In this document: positions 28,958-38,652 of the stretch, one piece after another
How the letters are laid out: the number at the start of each line of letters is the position of its first letter
Numbering within the stretch: the first letter of the stretch is position 1
NCBI GenBank assembly: GCA_041684965.1
Contig: JAWLGR010000008.1
Span: forward strand, 122,212 to 186,211
DNA length: 64,000 nt
Reading direction: 5' to 3'
Source: Mariniphaga sp041684965
Lineage (GTDB): Bacteria > Bacteroidota > Bacteroidia > Bacteroidales > Prolixibacteraceae
Position numbers and translations under genes: made by a program
Notes under the pieces: model-generated
The model's database searches: none
What the model was told of the DNA's origin: nothing
The model's input: the letters and a program-made list of their open reading frames with translations, nothing else

Positions 28958-30487
28958 ATGCAGGATAAAATAATAATTCTCGATTTTGGTTCGCAGTATA
29001 CACAATTAATCGGAAGAAAAATACGTGAATTAAATGTGTATTGTGAAATTCATCCTTACAACCATTTTCCTGAGCCGGATAATACTGTAAAAGGCGTTAT
29101 ACTTTCCGGCAGTCCGTTTTCGGTTCGCGATCCCAAATCACCCCGGATTAATCTTTCGGGAATAAAAAAAAGATTGCCTGTTCTTGGAATTTGTTATGGA
29201 GCTCAATATATGGCCCACTTCTTTGGTGGAGAAGTAGCGCCTTCTGATTCACGGGAATACGGAAGAGCAAAACTCGGCTTCATTGATAACGATTGCGATC
29301 TGTTTAAGACAATAAACCCGCACACACAGGTGTGGATGTCACATGGTGATACTATTACAAGGCTGCCAAAAAATTACAAGGTGGTGGCCTCTACAGAAGA
29401 TGTAAATTTTGCTGCCTATAAGATAGATGACGAACCCACATACGGCATTCAGTTTCACCCCGAGGTTTACCATACTACAGAAGGACAGCAGCTCCTGAAA
29501 AATTTTGTGGCTGATATTTGTAAATGTGAACAAAACTGGACACCAGCTTCCTTTGTGGAAAGTACTGTAAATGAGTTACAGCAAAAACTTGGTGCAGATA
29601 AGGTGGTATTGGGCCTGTCGGGTGGTGTGGATTCTTCTGTTACTGCAGTTCTTCTGAATAAGGCAATTGGAAGCAGCCTTACCTGTATTTTTGTGGACAA
29701 CGGCTTACTACGCAAGAACGAATTTGAAAATGTACTTCATTCATACCAGGACATGGGTCTGAATGTTATTGGAGTTAATGCAAGGCAAAAATTCTGGGAT
29801 GACCTGGAGGGAATAACTGATCCGGAGCAAAAGCGAAAAGTAATTGGCCGGAACTTTATTGAGGTTTTTGATTTGGAAGCACATAAAATACCCGGAGTAA
29901 AATGGCTGGCACAGGGAACCATTTACCCTGACGTTATTGAGTCAGTATCTGTAAACGGGCCTTCAGCGACAATTAAGTCGCACCATAATGTTGGCGGACT
30001 GCCTGAACGTATGCATCTGAAAGTTGTGGAACCTCTGCGGCTTCTTTTTAAAGACGAAGTACGCCGGGTAGGTAAAACCCTTGGGATTAAGAAGGAATTA
30101 CTGGGGCGCCATCCTTTCCCCGGACCGGGACTGGGAATTCGAATTTTAGGGGAGATAACTCCCGAGAAGGTAATGATGCTTCAGGAAGCAGATGCAATTT
30201 TTACAAACGGGCTTCAAAACTGGGGGCTCTACGACAAAGTTTGGCAGGCAGGAGTAATTTTACTTCCCATACAGTCGGTTGGTGTAATGGGAGATGAACG
30301 CACTTATGAAAATACTGTAGCATTACGTGCAGTAGCCTCAACTGATGGAATGACTGCAGACTGGGTTCACCTTCCTTACGATTTTCTGGCAAAAATGTCG
30401 AATGAGATAATTAATAAAGTTCCTGGCATAAATCGTGTAGTTTATGATATTAGTTCTAAACCACCTGCAACAATTGAATGGGAATAA
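28958..30487 (+). CDS. guaA: GMP synthase (glutamine-hydrolysing)
   Basis: The 509-residue enzyme makes GMP from XMP, ATP and glutamine. The N-terminal class I amidotransferase has nucleophile Cys79 in GICYGAQ and the His/Glu pair in QFHPEVYHT. The ATP-pyrophosphatase domain carries the P-loop LGLSGGVDSSV, and the C-terminal dimerisation domain contains GRHPFPGPGLGIR. All key residues are present and length is normal. It is the first of a run of plus-strand housekeeping genes. Confidence 0.97.
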   Translation: MQDKIIILDFGSQYTQLIGRKIRELNVYCEIHPYNHFPEPDNTVKGVILSGSPFSVRDPKSPRINLSGIKKRLPVLGICYGAQYMAHFFGGEVAPSDSREYGRAKLGFIDNDCDLFKTINPHTQVWMSHGDTITRLPKNYKVVASTEDVNFAAYKIDDEPTYGIQFHPEVYHTTEGQQLLKNFVADICKCEQNWTPASFVESTVNELQQKLGADKVVLGLSGGVDSSVTAVLLNKAIGSSLTCIFVDNGLLRKNEFENVLHSYQDMGLNVIGVNARQKFWDDLEGITDPEQKRKVIGRNFIEVFDLEAHKIPGVKWLAQGTIYPDVIESVSVNGPSATIKSHHNVGGLPERMHLKVVEPLRLLFKDEVRRVGKTLGIKKELLGRHPFPGPGLGIRILGEITPEKVMMLQEADAIFTNGLQNWGLYDKVWQAGVILLPIQSVGVMGDERTYENTVALRAVASTDGMTADWVHLPYDFLAKMSNEIINKVPGINRVVYDISSKPPATIEWE

Positions 30488-30530
30488 GCGTTTTCAATTT
30501 AATAATGAAAATAGATAAATAAAGATAGAT

Positions 30531-32156
30531 ATGGATAAATTTATTAATAAAAAGAACTTAAAATTTATTTCAGTTTTATTTTTTGCTTTGCTATTTCTGC
30601 CGGCAGTTCATTCAACTGCTCAGGAAAAAGTTCAGCAAAACCAGTCAAAATTTGGCAGACTGCTGCGGCTGGTAGATGGGTATTATGTTGATTCGGCTGA
30701 TGTTGACAAACTTACAGAACAAGCTATTATCCACCTGCTGAGCGAATTAGATCCACATTCAGTTTACATATCCAAGGAGGAGGTCGATAAAATGAATGAA
30801 CCACTTCAGGGTAATTTTGAAGGAATTGGAATTTCATTCACTATTTTTAAGGATACCTTATTGGTAACAGCTATTATCCCGGGCGGACCTTCCGAAAAAG
30901 TGGGCATTCGGGCCGGTGATCGAATTCTCAGAGTAGATGGAAAAAATATTGCCGGAACAGGAATAAAAAACAGCGATGTTTTTAAACTTCTTAGGGGAGA
31001 AAAAGGTACCACTGTTGAAGTTCAGGTACAACGTAGAAGTGAAGATGAGTCGCTTGATTTTTCAATCATCAGGGATAAAATTCCAATATATAGCCTGGAT
31101 GCATCGTATATGTTGGATAATGAAACGGGATTTATCAAATTAAATAAATTTTCAGCCACCACCACTGATGAATTTGCGGAAGCAATAAATGATTTGAAAA
31201 CAAGAAATATGCAAAATTTAATCCTCGATTTACGAGGAAATGGTGGCGGATATCTGAAAACAGCGATAGAAATTTCCGATCAGTTTCTGGGTAATAACAA
31301 ACTAATTGTATATACACAAGGCAACAATGATCCCAAAAGAGATTACAAATCAACATCAGGGGGAAACTTTAAGGAAGGAAACCTGATTGTTCTGGTAGAT
31401 GAATCTTCTGCATCGGCCAGTGAGATAGTTTCAGGGGCAATACAAGACTGGGATCGGGGATTAATAGTCGGAAGACGTTCATTTGGTAAGGGATTGGTAC
31501 AGAAGCCTTATTTTCTTACTGATGGTTCAATGGTCAGATTAACCACAGCCCACTACTACACACCAAGTGGCAGGGGAATCCAAAAGCCTTATAAAAACGG
31601 AGTGGCTGAATACAGACGGGACTACATGGACAGGTTCAGCAGCGGTCAGTTATTTAGTGCCGATAGTATTGTGCTATCTGATTCACTTCTGTTCAAAACA
31701 CTCGTTAACGGAAGAAAAGTATATGGTGGTGGCGGTATCATGCCCGATATTTTCATCCCTATGGATACTTCATCCTATAATCAATATTACAACCGCTTAA
31801 GGAGAAGTAATGTCCTGTACAATTTCGTACTCGATTATGTTGATCACAACAGAAATTCCCTTCAAAATAATTATTCTGATTTTGAAGATTTTAATAAAAA
31901 TTTTGAAGTTTCCTCTCAAATGGTGGAAAATATTGTTGCAGAAGGGGAAAAAGAAGGTATTCCAAGGAATGAGGAAAGTCTTAATTTTACCTTGGATGCC
32001 ATGAAAAAAGAAATTAAAGCATTGGTGGCCCGTGACATTTATTCCCGGAATGAATTTTTTCGCATCATTCTTGAAGATGACGATGCAGTTATAAAAGCAC
32101 TTGAAGTAATCGAAAATAAAGAACGTTATAAGAATCTGCTCGTATCTGCCGACTAA
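30531..32156 (+). CDS. S41 family C-terminal processing peptidase
   Basis: The 541-residue protein has a signal peptide (hydrophobic residues 12-28, cleavage near HSTAQ), a PDZ domain at about residues 85-170 ('GIGISFTIFKDTLLVTAIIPG') and the S41 catalytic core. The likely nucleophile Ser is in VDESSASASEIV and the Lys in RRSFGKGLVQ, the Ser/Lys dyad of CtpA-like enzymes. It acts in the periplasm on protein C-termini. A C-terminal helical extension follows the core. It begins 43 nt after guaA and is followed by pnuC after 3 nt. Confidence 0.93.
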   Translation: MDKFINKKNLKFISVLFFALLFLPAVHSTAQEKVQQNQSKFGRLLRLVDGYYVDSADVDKLTEQAIIHLLSELDPHSVYISKEEVDKMNEPLQGNFEGIGISFTIFKDTLLVTAIIPGGPSEKVGIRAGDRILRVDGKNIAGTGIKNSDVFKLLRGEKGTTVEVQVQRRSEDESLDFSIIRDKIPIYSLDASYMLDNETGFIKLNKFSATTTDEFAEAINDLKTRNMQNLILDLRGNGGGYLKTAIEISDQFLGNNKLIVYTQGNNDPKRDYKSTSGGNFKEGNLIVLVDESSASASEIVSGAIQDWDRGLIVGRRSFGKGLVQKPYFLTDGSMVRLTTAHYYTPSGRGIQKPYKNGVAEYRRDYMDRFSSGQLFSADSIVLSDSLLFKTLVNGRKVYGGGGIMPDIFIPMDTSSYNQYYNRLRRSNVLYNFVLDYVDHNRNSLQNNYSDFEDFNKNFEVSSQMVENIVAEGEKEGIPRNEESLNFTLDAMKKEIKALVARDIYSRNEFFRIILEDDDAVIKALEVIENKERYKNLLVSAD

Positions 32157-32159
32157 CAG

Positions 32160-32780
32160 ATGATACCTGAAGCTTTAGCCATCTGGTTGTGGACAAACAT
32201 AGTTGAACTGGCAGGAGCCTTATTAGGATTGTTGTACATATTCTTCTCAATAAGGCAGCATATTTTTACCTGGCCAACGGGTTTGCTTGCATCCCTACTT
32301 TATACCATAGTATTTTTCAGATCAGGTTTTTATGCCGATATGGGGCTGCAGATATACTATGTAGGGATTAGCATTTATGGCTGGTATTATTGGATTAAAG
32401 GAGGAAAAAGAAAAAACGGGTCTGATGAACAAGTTCCGGTAAAAAAGACAACAAGAAAAGTATTTGTGATAAGCCTGTTTGCAACCGGTTTAATGTATAT
32501 CCTGCTTCTCGTCATCCTTCTGAACTTTACAGATTCGACAATACCATATATGGATTCACTAACAACAGCATTAAGTATTACTGCAACATGGATGCTTGCA
32601 AAAAAATACATTGAACACTGGCTTATCTGGATATTTGTTGATTTATTTTCTGCAGGACTGTATATTTACAAGGAACTTTGGCCAACTGTCATCCTTTTTA
32701 TAGTTTATTCAGCAATGGCTTTTATTGGATACTTTGAATGGAAAAAAGATTTGTCAATTCATGTTGAAAAACAAACCTAA
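32160..32780 (+). CDS. pnuC: PnuC-type nicotinamide riboside transporter
   Basis: The 206-residue protein has several membrane helices and the PnuC signatures WPTGLLASLLYTIVFF, 'GFYADMGLQIYYVGISIYGW' and 'LDLFSAGLYIYKELWPT' (reading VDLFSAGLYIYKE here). PnuC proteins are facilitated carriers of nicotinamide riboside; related ones carry thiamine. The following gene encodes a NadR-like kinase and overlaps by 20 nt, which favours nicotinamide riboside. It starts 3 nt after the S41 protease gene. Confidence 0.92.
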   Translation: MIPEALAIWLWTNIVELAGALLGLLYIFFSIRQHIFTWPTGLLASLLYTIVFFRSGFYADMGLQIYYVGISIYGWYYWIKGGKRKNGSDEQVPVKKTTRKVFVISLFATGLMYILLLVILLNFTDSTIPYMDSLTTALSITATWMLAKKYIEHWLIWIFVDLFSAGLYIYKELWPTVILFIVYSAMAFIGYFEWKKDLSIHVEKQT

Positions 32781-33309
32781 AATAATAGTAGTAACAGGTG
32801 CTGAGTCCACTGGCAAAAGTGTTTTGTGTGAATGGCTATCAAAATATTTTCATGCACCCTTTATACCTGAATTCGCCAGAGAATATGTTGAGAAACTTGG
32901 TCGGCCTTATCAATATAATGATGTAGAAGAAATCGCCCGAAAACAGGTAAATCAATTAAATGAATATAAAGATCAGATGTATCCGCTGCTATTTGTCGAC
33001 ACATGGTTGATAATTACCAAAATTTGGTTCGAAGAAGTTTTTAAAACTGTTCCTGACTGGCTCACACCTGTCCTGCAAAATAGCCAAATCGACCTTTTTT
33101 TGGTTTGCGATACCGACCTTCCATGGATACCTGATAAGGTACGTGAAAATGGAGGAAAAAAAAGAAATTACCTGCAATCCCGATACATTGAAACTATAGA
33201 AGAATACTGTTTTCAATACAAGAAAATAAGTGGAAAAGATGAAAACCGGTTTCAAAATGCTGTCCAAACGTTAGAACAATTTGGCATAGTTAAACCAAAC
33301 CATACATGA
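32761..33309 (+). CDS. NadR-like nicotinamide riboside kinase
   Basis: The 182-residue protein has a P-loop, VTGAESTGKSVL, near residue 10 and conserved NadR-kinase segments (IPEFAREYVEKLG, 'LLFVDTWLIITKIW', 'DLPWIPDKVRENG'). It would phosphorylate nicotinamide riboside brought in by PnuC to NMN, trapping it in the cell. It lacks the N-terminal HTH and adenylyltransferase domains of enterobacterial NadR. The ATG at 32761 is the start used by family members; a frame extension 12 codons upstream lies inside pnuC. Confidence 0.88.
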   Translation: MLKNKPKIIVVTGAESTGKSVLCEWLSKYFHAPFIPEFAREYVEKLGRPYQYNDVEEIARKQVNQLNEYKDQMYPLLFVDTWLIITKIWFEEVFKTVPDWLTPVLQNSQIDLFLVCDTDLPWIPDKVRENGGKKRNYLQSRYIETIEEYCFQYKKISGKDENRFQNAVQTLEQFGIVKPNHT

Positions 33310-33347
33310 CTTGTTTAGAAAGCAAATATTTGTTCAATTGATTTATT

Positions 33348-33355
33348 TACATTTG
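33348..33355 (+). promoter_or_regulatory. Candidate -7 element of the serine acetyltransferase gene
   Basis: TACATTTG matches TAnnTTTG 25 nt before the ATG at 33381. A TTTG lies 15 nt upstream, shorter than the usual -33/-7 spacing. Confidence 0.45.
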
Positions 33356-33380
33356 TACAGCAACTTAAAAAATACAGCTA

Positions 33381-34307
33381 ATGACTTCCCATGAATTTGA
33401 CAGTAAGTTATCCCAAACAATAGAAAATTTAAGCGATCCTGAAACCTATGATATGGTGTGTCATGAACACCGATTGGGAGAGCCATTACCTTCAATAACC
33501 AATCTGCAAAAGATTATTGATATGATCCGGGAAATTCTTTTTCCGGGATATTTCGGCAGCACCTCCTTACGTCCAAATACTATCCGCCATTATATGGGTG
33601 TATACGTTGACGAGTTATACGAACTCCTAAATCAGGAAATTCTTGCAGGAATGTGTTTCGAATGCCAGGATGAAAATGTAAATAAAATTGAAGCACATAA
33701 TCTTAAAGCAAAAAAAATTGCCATTGAGTTTATAGAATATCTACCTGAGATTAGGAGAAAACTGGTTGCGGACGTAAAGGCTATCTACTTAAATGACCCT
33801 GCAGCCCGTAATTTTGGTGAAGTTATATTTTGCTATCCGGGCATACGTGCCATAACAAATTACCGTATGGCACACCGGTTGCTTGAACTGGAAGTTCCTC
33901 TCATACCAAGATTTATATCGGAAATGGCACACAGTGAAACAGGTATTGATATCCACCCAAGGGCGCAAATTGGTGAAAGCTTTACAATCGACCATGGTAC
34001 AGGTGTTGTAATTGGTTCTACCAGCATCATTGGGAACAATGTAAAAATCTATCAGGGTGTAACTTTAGGAGCAAAAAGCTTTCCGCTCGATGAAAATGGC
34101 AATCCTATTAAAGGGATTCCCCGGCATCCAATAGTGGAAGATAATGTAGTAATTTATTCGGGGGCAACAATTCTAGGAAGAATTACAATTGGTAAAGGTT
34201 CTATTATTGGAGGAAATGTTTGGGTAACCCGTGACCTGCCCCCAAATTCGAAAGTGGTGCAGTCACGTCCAAGAGAATTAATGTTTGAAGATGGTTCGGG
34301 CATCTAA
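33381..34307 (+). CDS. cysE: Serine O-acetyltransferase
   Basis: The 308-residue enzyme transfers acetyl from acetyl-CoA to L-serine for cysteine synthesis. The N-terminal helical domain (MTSHEFDSKL onward) leads to a left-handed hexapeptide helix with the catalytic blocks IDIHPRAQIGESFTIDHGTG and 'IYQGVTLGAKSF', and the strand GRITIGKGSIIGGNVWV. The active-site His is in the DHGTG motif. It fits the EpsC/SAT form common in Bacteroidota, with a longer N-terminus than E. coli CysE. It has its own promoter candidate. Confidence 0.93.
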   Translation: MTSHEFDSKLSQTIENLSDPETYDMVCHEHRLGEPLPSITNLQKIIDMIREILFPGYFGSTSLRPNTIRHYMGVYVDELYELLNQEILAGMCFECQDENVNKIEAHNLKAKKIAIEFIEYLPEIRRKLVADVKAIYLNDPAARNFGEVIFCYPGIRAITNYRMAHRLLELEVPLIPRFISEMAHSETGIDIHPRAQIGESFTIDHGTGVVIGSTSIIGNNVKIYQGVTLGAKSFPLDENGNPIKGIPRHPIVEDNVVIYSGATILGRITIGKGSIIGGNVWVTRDLPPNSKVVQSRPRELMFEDGSGI

Positions 34308-34333
34308 TAAGAATAAACAAAAAATGAAATGTT

Positions 34334-35488
34334 TTGGAAAATTATAAACTAGCTGCAAAAACTTTTTCTGGACTTGAACCGGTTTTGGCAAATGAAATAA
34401 AAGCTATTGGAGGTCACAATATTCACCAGGGCCGAAGGATCGTCTTTTATGAAGGAAATAATGAAATTATATATAAATCAAATTATTTACTTCGATCAGC
34501 TCTTCGTGTGCTTAAAGAAATTGCAGTGTTTCAGTTTAAAGATGTGGATCAGTTTTATTTAAGATGCCGGGAAACAAACTGGATAAAACATATGAAACTC
34601 AACCAAAGTTTTGTGATAAACAGTACCGTTACTGATTCCAAAGAATTTAGGAATACAATGTTTGCATCACTTAAGGTAAAAGATGCCCTGGCTGATTATT
34701 TTAGGGGAAAGACAGGTAAAAGACCAAATGTAGACACTGCAAACCCCGAGATTTTTATCCATGTACACATAAACAGGAATAACTGTACCTTATCCCTCGA
34801 CAGCTCCGGGGAATCACTTCATAAAAGAGGATACCGCGCAAGCCAGGGAAAAGCTCCCCTGAGTGAAGTCCTTGCTGCAGGCATGATATTGATTTCTGAA
34901 TGGAATGGTTCTTCAGATTTTATTGATCCCATGTGCGGTTCAGGTACACTACCAATTGAAGCAGCAATGATTGCGCAGAATATAGCACCAGGCAGATTCA
35001 GAAAATTTTATGCCTTTGAAAACTGGCCGGACTATAATCAGGAACTTTTCGAAAAAATTAAATCGAATCAAAAAACTGTGCCTTTTACAAAGAAAATATT
35101 TGCATCTGACGTTTCCAGGGAAAACATTCTTACGGCCCAAACAAATGCCAGACGTGCCAGGGTTTTTTCAAGTATTGAATTTCAACGGACCGATATGAAA
35201 GACCTGCATATAGACACTACCAATGCCACAATTATGATTAATCCCCCCTATGGAGAAAGACTTGATCAGGAAAACCTCAGTGATTTATATACAATGATTG
35301 GCCAGCAACTTAAATTTAATTTTGCCGGCAATACTGCATGGATTCTTACCTCTTCAAAAGAATATCTTAAAAATATAGGATTAAAACCTTCGCAAAAAAT
35401 GGTTTTATATAATGGCCCAATTGAATGTTCATTTACGTCCTATCCGCTTTTCAGCGGTAAACGATTACCACATAAAGGACTTAACTAA
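34334..35488 (+). CDS. THUMP-domain RNA methyltransferase (RlmL N-terminal half-like)
   Basis: The 384-residue protein pairs an N-terminal THUMP domain (about residues 45-155) with a Rossmann methyltransferase. Motif I reads DPMCGSGTLPIEAAM and motif IV NPPYGERL, the sequence of guanine-N2 methyltransferases acting on 23S rRNA or tRNA. It matches the stand-alone form of the RlmL N-terminal half. A stop lies just upstream in frame and the next Met is about 90 codons in, so translation starts at TTG 34334; the product then begins MENYKLAAKTFSGLE, as in relatives. Confidence 0.9.
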   Translation: MENYKLAAKTFSGLEPVLANEIKAIGGHNIHQGRRIVFYEGNNEIIYKSNYLLRSALRVLKEIAVFQFKDVDQFYLRCRETNWIKHMKLNQSFVINSTVTDSKEFRNTMFASLKVKDALADYFRGKTGKRPNVDTANPEIFIHVHINRNNCTLSLDSSGESLHKRGYRASQGKAPLSEVLAAGMILISEWNGSSDFIDPMCGSGTLPIEAAMIAQNIAPGRFRKFYAFENWPDYNQELFEKIKSNQKTVPFTKKIFASDVSRENILTAQTNARRARVFSSIEFQRTDMKDLHIDTTNATIMINPPYGERLDQENLSDLYTMIGQQLKFNFAGNTAWILTSSKEYLKNIGLKPSQKMVLYNGPIECSFTSYPLFSGKRLPHKGLN

Positions 35489-35519
35489 ATATAATTTAAT
35501 AAAATTAGATGCTCCAATG

Positions 35520-35669
35520 CTATATAAGATCCTTTTCATACAAATCTTTTTCGCGGGATGCTGGTTTAGTATCTCCACCGCCACGTACTTTCAGCATTTC
35601 ATTGGAAGTTAGAACTTCAAAACTCTTAAAATTAACCCTTTTTTCATTAGTGGAAAAAAACCTTTTCAT
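35520..35669 (-). CDS. 49-residue peptide with double-glycine leader
   Basis: The peptide has a 31-residue leader ending LTSNEMLKVRGG, the Glu-Met/Leu-x-x-V/I-x-Gly-Gly pattern of Bacteroidota secreted peptides cut by C39 transporters. The remaining core (GDTKPASREKDLYEKDLI) is 18 residues, hydrophilic, mixed-charge and without Cys, so it is unlike lanthipeptides. A GTG 12 codons upstream extends the frame but sits at the expected transcription start, so ATG 35669 is preferred. The gene is divergent from the TPR-CHAT gene and lies behind a copy of the ECF-like promoter motif. No C39 transporter gene is in the window. Signal, bacteriocin or protease substrate are all possible. Confidence 0.6.
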   Translation of the reverse strand: MKRFFSTNEKRVNFKSFEVLTSNEMLKVRGGGDTKPASREKDLYEKDLI

Positions 35670-35684
35670 CTCAAATAAATTTAG

Positions 35685-35712
35685 TTCGTTAAACTTGAAA
35701 AACACACATTCT
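35685..35712 (-). repeat. Copy A of the 27-nt locus repeat, in the peptide's 5' leader
   Basis: The minus strand reads AGAATGTGTGTTTTTCAAG then TTTAACGAA, directly after the TA-rich promoter block. Three imperfect copies lie at 38651-38808 on the plus strand. Confidence 0.6.
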
Positions 35713-35749
35713 ATATATATATTCCGAAAACAGGGAAAAGGTAACCCTC
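35711..35749 (-). promoter_or_regulatory. ECF-like promoter motif A (peptide gene)
   Basis: On the minus strand GAGGGTTACCTTTT (35749-35736) is followed after exactly 14 nt by TATATATATAG (35721-35711). Copies before the sigma gene and before the candidate small RNA have the same two blocks at the same spacing. The motif lies 42 nt or more before the peptide ATG. Confidence 0.7.
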
Positions 35750-35799
35750 AAATTGGAAAAAAAATTAAATTATTTTAATTTGGCAGAAAAAAATTATCG

Positions 35800-38652
35800 G
35801 TGAATTTAAAAGTAAACCTGTTGTATTTTATCTTATTCCTGAATGTTTCCTTTCTTGTTACTGCTGGTAATCAAGAACTTGAAACCGATCAAAACACAGC
35901 AAGGAATTTGTATTTCAAAGGAATTTCCCTGGCCAGAAATTCTTTTTACTATGAAGCAATTGATTCGTTTAAAATTGCATTGAAAATACAGGAAAAAATT
36001 ACTGGCAAAAACAGTTATGCTGCAGGTGTAATTCATAACGCCCTCGGAATCAATTATAAAAATGTAGGTAATCTCAATAAATCCATTGAACATTATTTAC
36101 AGGCTGAAACATGCTACCTTAATGACGGAGATTTAAAAGGACCGGCAGTTGCCAGACTATATGGCAACATAGGAAATGTTTATAAAATAAAATTAAATTT
36201 TGAAACTGCCCTGGATTATTTGCAGAGAGCAATATATACATACAAATCAATGCACGAAGCAAGCATGGAGGATATTGCTGAAATACATTATAATATAGCA
36301 GAAGTTTATTACAAGCAGAATAAGTATCAAAAAGTTATCGAAATAGCTGATGAGTATTTACCATCTGCATATAATGACACCAGACTATATTTTTTAAGCC
36401 TCAAAGCTGCTTCTCTCAAAGAATTAAAAAAACATAATGAAGCCAATGAAGCATATCAAAAAGTAATAATTTATGCACAGGAATATTTCTCTGATGGAGA
36501 TTTAAATATTGTTTTCGAATATTTAAATTATGCAAACTTTCTTATTTCCATTGATGAATTTAAGGAATCCTTGAATATCATAGAGCAAATAAATCAAATT
36601 ATTACACAAAAGAACATTCACTACGGAATATTATATTCTTCGTTTCAAAAGGTTCTTGGTGCTTATTATGAATATGTAAAGGTTGAATCAAGTGAAATAA
36701 AAAAATTCCAGGCACAAAAATCACAGAACCTTGAAAAGGCAATCAAATATTATCAACTGGCATATAAAGCGCTGGAGATAAATGAAAATGAAGAAATCTC
36801 AATTGAAAATACACTTTCTGTGACACAAAGTCTCGACATTTTGAAATTAATTGCTGATGCTTATGCTCAGTTATTTACTGTTAATTTTAATTCTCCTCTG
36901 ACATATAAAAAGCAATCAATTCATGAAGCTCTTAAATATTATGAGTTAACTGCCGATATGATTCAGACAGCCCGTAAATCAATGTTCTCGGATGAGGATA
37001 GGATTCTGCTGTCAGAGTTGGAAGAAGCCACTTTTATCAAAATGGTTCAAACAGCCTACAAAGCTTATGAATTGGAAAACGATGCCCGGGTTGTTAATTT
37101 TGCTTTTTCAAGTGCAGAACGTATGAAAGCCAGTTCAGTTTTTGATAAGCTTACAGATCAGTTTGCCAGGGAAAATAGTCTGATACCCGACAGCCTTACA
37201 GAACTTGAACTAACCTTGAATTATTCCATTACTAACCTGAATGAAAAACTATTTAATCTTCGACGTTACGAGAACCGGGATGAAAAAGAAATAACCAGAA
37301 CCGATTCACTTCTTTTTAATCTTAAAAAACAACGAGATGAATTGAACCAGTATCTGGAGAAAAATTTTGGGGATTATTATGAAATGAAATATTCAAATTC
37401 AATGATTGAAGTTGAAGATGTTCAGCGAAAATTAAAAAGAAATGAGGTACTTATCGAATATGTTTTGAACGAAACAGATACAATACCAGAAGTTTATGCA
37501 TTTGTGTTATCACCCACACTGGCCGGATTTTATAAACTTAACGCCGATACATCCTTCATTCCTTCACTTGAGAATACCTTTAGATTTGTTTCCAACCCTG
37601 CATATCTGTTCACTCGAAACGATCATTCCAAAGATTTTTGCATATCAGCCAATTTTCTCTATAAAATATTGTTGCAGCCTTTTGAAGAAATAATTAAAAA
37701 TAAGAAAATAATCATTGTACCCGATGGTATGCTAAGCTATCTGCCATTTGAAGCTTTGCTGACTGAATTGCCTGATACTTCCGAAATGATACAGTTTAAT
37801 TCTTTACAATATCTCATTCGCAATCATACCATTAACTACTCATATTCTACCAACCTGCTTTATAATACTACAAAACAAAAGAAAAAGGCCAAAAACAGGC
37901 TGCTGGCTTTTGCGCCGCAATACAATTCGGATACTATCTTTTTTAATAATGAAAAACTTGTTTTAATCCCTTTACCAGGTGTGCAGCGTGAAGTTGATCT
38001 AATTGCGGGGGAAGTTAAAGCCCGGCTTTTTAAAGGTGAAGAAGCTACAGAGCAAAATTTCAGAGAACAAAGCAAAAACTACGACATCCTTCATCTTGCC
38101 ATGCATGCATTCATAAATGATTCGATACCTGCTTATTCAAGATTCGCTTTCACACAAAATCAGGAGTCAACTGCCAATACAGATGGTTGGTTAAATACAG
38201 CGGATATCTACAACCTTGATCTTAATGCCCGGCTTACCGTATTAAGTGCCTGCAATACTGGCAGGGGTAAACTCCGAAAGGGAGAAGGTTTAATGAGTCT
38301 GGCAAGAGGTTTTTTATACGCAGGATGCCCATCGATTATAATGTCTCTTTGGGAGGTGGAAGATAATGCAGGCACAGAAATAATGCGTACTTTTTACCAG
38401 GTACTAAAAAAAGGACGAAGCACCGATGACGCATTAAGACAAGCTAAAATCAATTACCTAGAACAAGCCAACCCGCGTTTGGCCCATCCACACTATTGGC
38501 TGGGCTACGTCAGTATAGGCAATACAGATCCTCTGTTTAAAAGTTATGACTTTTATTTCTTTGGCCTCGTTATACTTGCACTGGCTGGAATCATCGCAGA
38601 TCAGATTATTCATTTCAGGAAATCAGGAAAAAGACGTTACAGAAGAAAATAG
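35800..38652 (+). CDS. Secreted TPR-CHAT caspase-like protease with C-terminal membrane anchor
   Basis: The 950-residue protein begins with a signal peptide (VNLLYFILFLNVSFLVTA), followed by TPR-like helical repeats over about residues 25-450, a coiled-coil linker, and a CHAT domain at about 600-905. The catalytic pair is intact: His769 in HLAMHAF and Cys818 in LSACNTGRG, with the conserved GEGLMSLARGFLYAG after it. A membrane helix (about 917-938) and a basic tail (RKSGKRRYRRK) end the protein, so the protease should face the periplasm and be held in the inner membrane. The start is GTG, as an in-frame stop lies 24 nt upstream. CHAT domains of other systems are site-specific cysteine proteases; the substrate here is unknown. 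Confidence 0.9.
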   Translation: MNLKVNLLYFILFLNVSFLVTAGNQELETDQNTARNLYFKGISLARNSFYYEAIDSFKIALKIQEKITGKNSYAAGVIHNALGINYKNVGNLNKSIEHYLQAETCYLNDGDLKGPAVARLYGNIGNVYKIKLNFETALDYLQRAIYTYKSMHEASMEDIAEIHYNIAEVYYKQNKYQKVIEIADEYLPSAYNDTRLYFLSLKAASLKELKKHNEANEAYQKVIIYAQEYFSDGDLNIVFEYLNYANFLISIDEFKESLNIIEQINQIITQKNIHYGILYSSFQKVLGAYYEYVKVESSEIKKFQAQKSQNLEKAIKYYQLAYKALEINENEEISIENTLSVTQSLDILKLIADAYAQLFTVNFNSPLTYKKQSIHEALKYYELTADMIQTARKSMFSDEDRILLSELEEATFIKMVQTAYKAYELENDARVVNFAFSSAERMKASSVFDKLTDQFARENSLIPDSLTELELTLNYSITNLNEKLFNLRRYENRDEKEITRTDSLLFNLKKQRDELNQYLEKNFGDYYEMKYSNSMIEVEDVQRKLKRNEVLIEYVLNETDTIPEVYAFVLSPTLAGFYKLNADTSFIPSLENTFRFVSNPAYLFTRNDHSKDFCISANFLYKILLQPFEEIIKNKKIIIVPDGMLSYLPFEALLTELPDTSEMIQFNSLQYLIRNHTINYSYSTNLLYNTTKQKKKAKNRLLAFAPQYNSDTIFFNNEKLVLIPLPGVQREVDLIAGEVKARLFKGEEATEQNFREQSKNYDILHLAMHAFINDSIPAYSRFAFTQNQESTANTDGWLNTADIYNLDLNARLTVLSACNTGRGKLRKGEGLMSLARGFLYAGCPSIIMSLWEVEDNAGTEIMRTFYQVLKKGRSTDDALRQAKINYLEQANPRLAHPHYWLGYVSIGNTDPLFKSYDFYFFGLVILALAGIIADQIIHFRKSGKRRYRRK

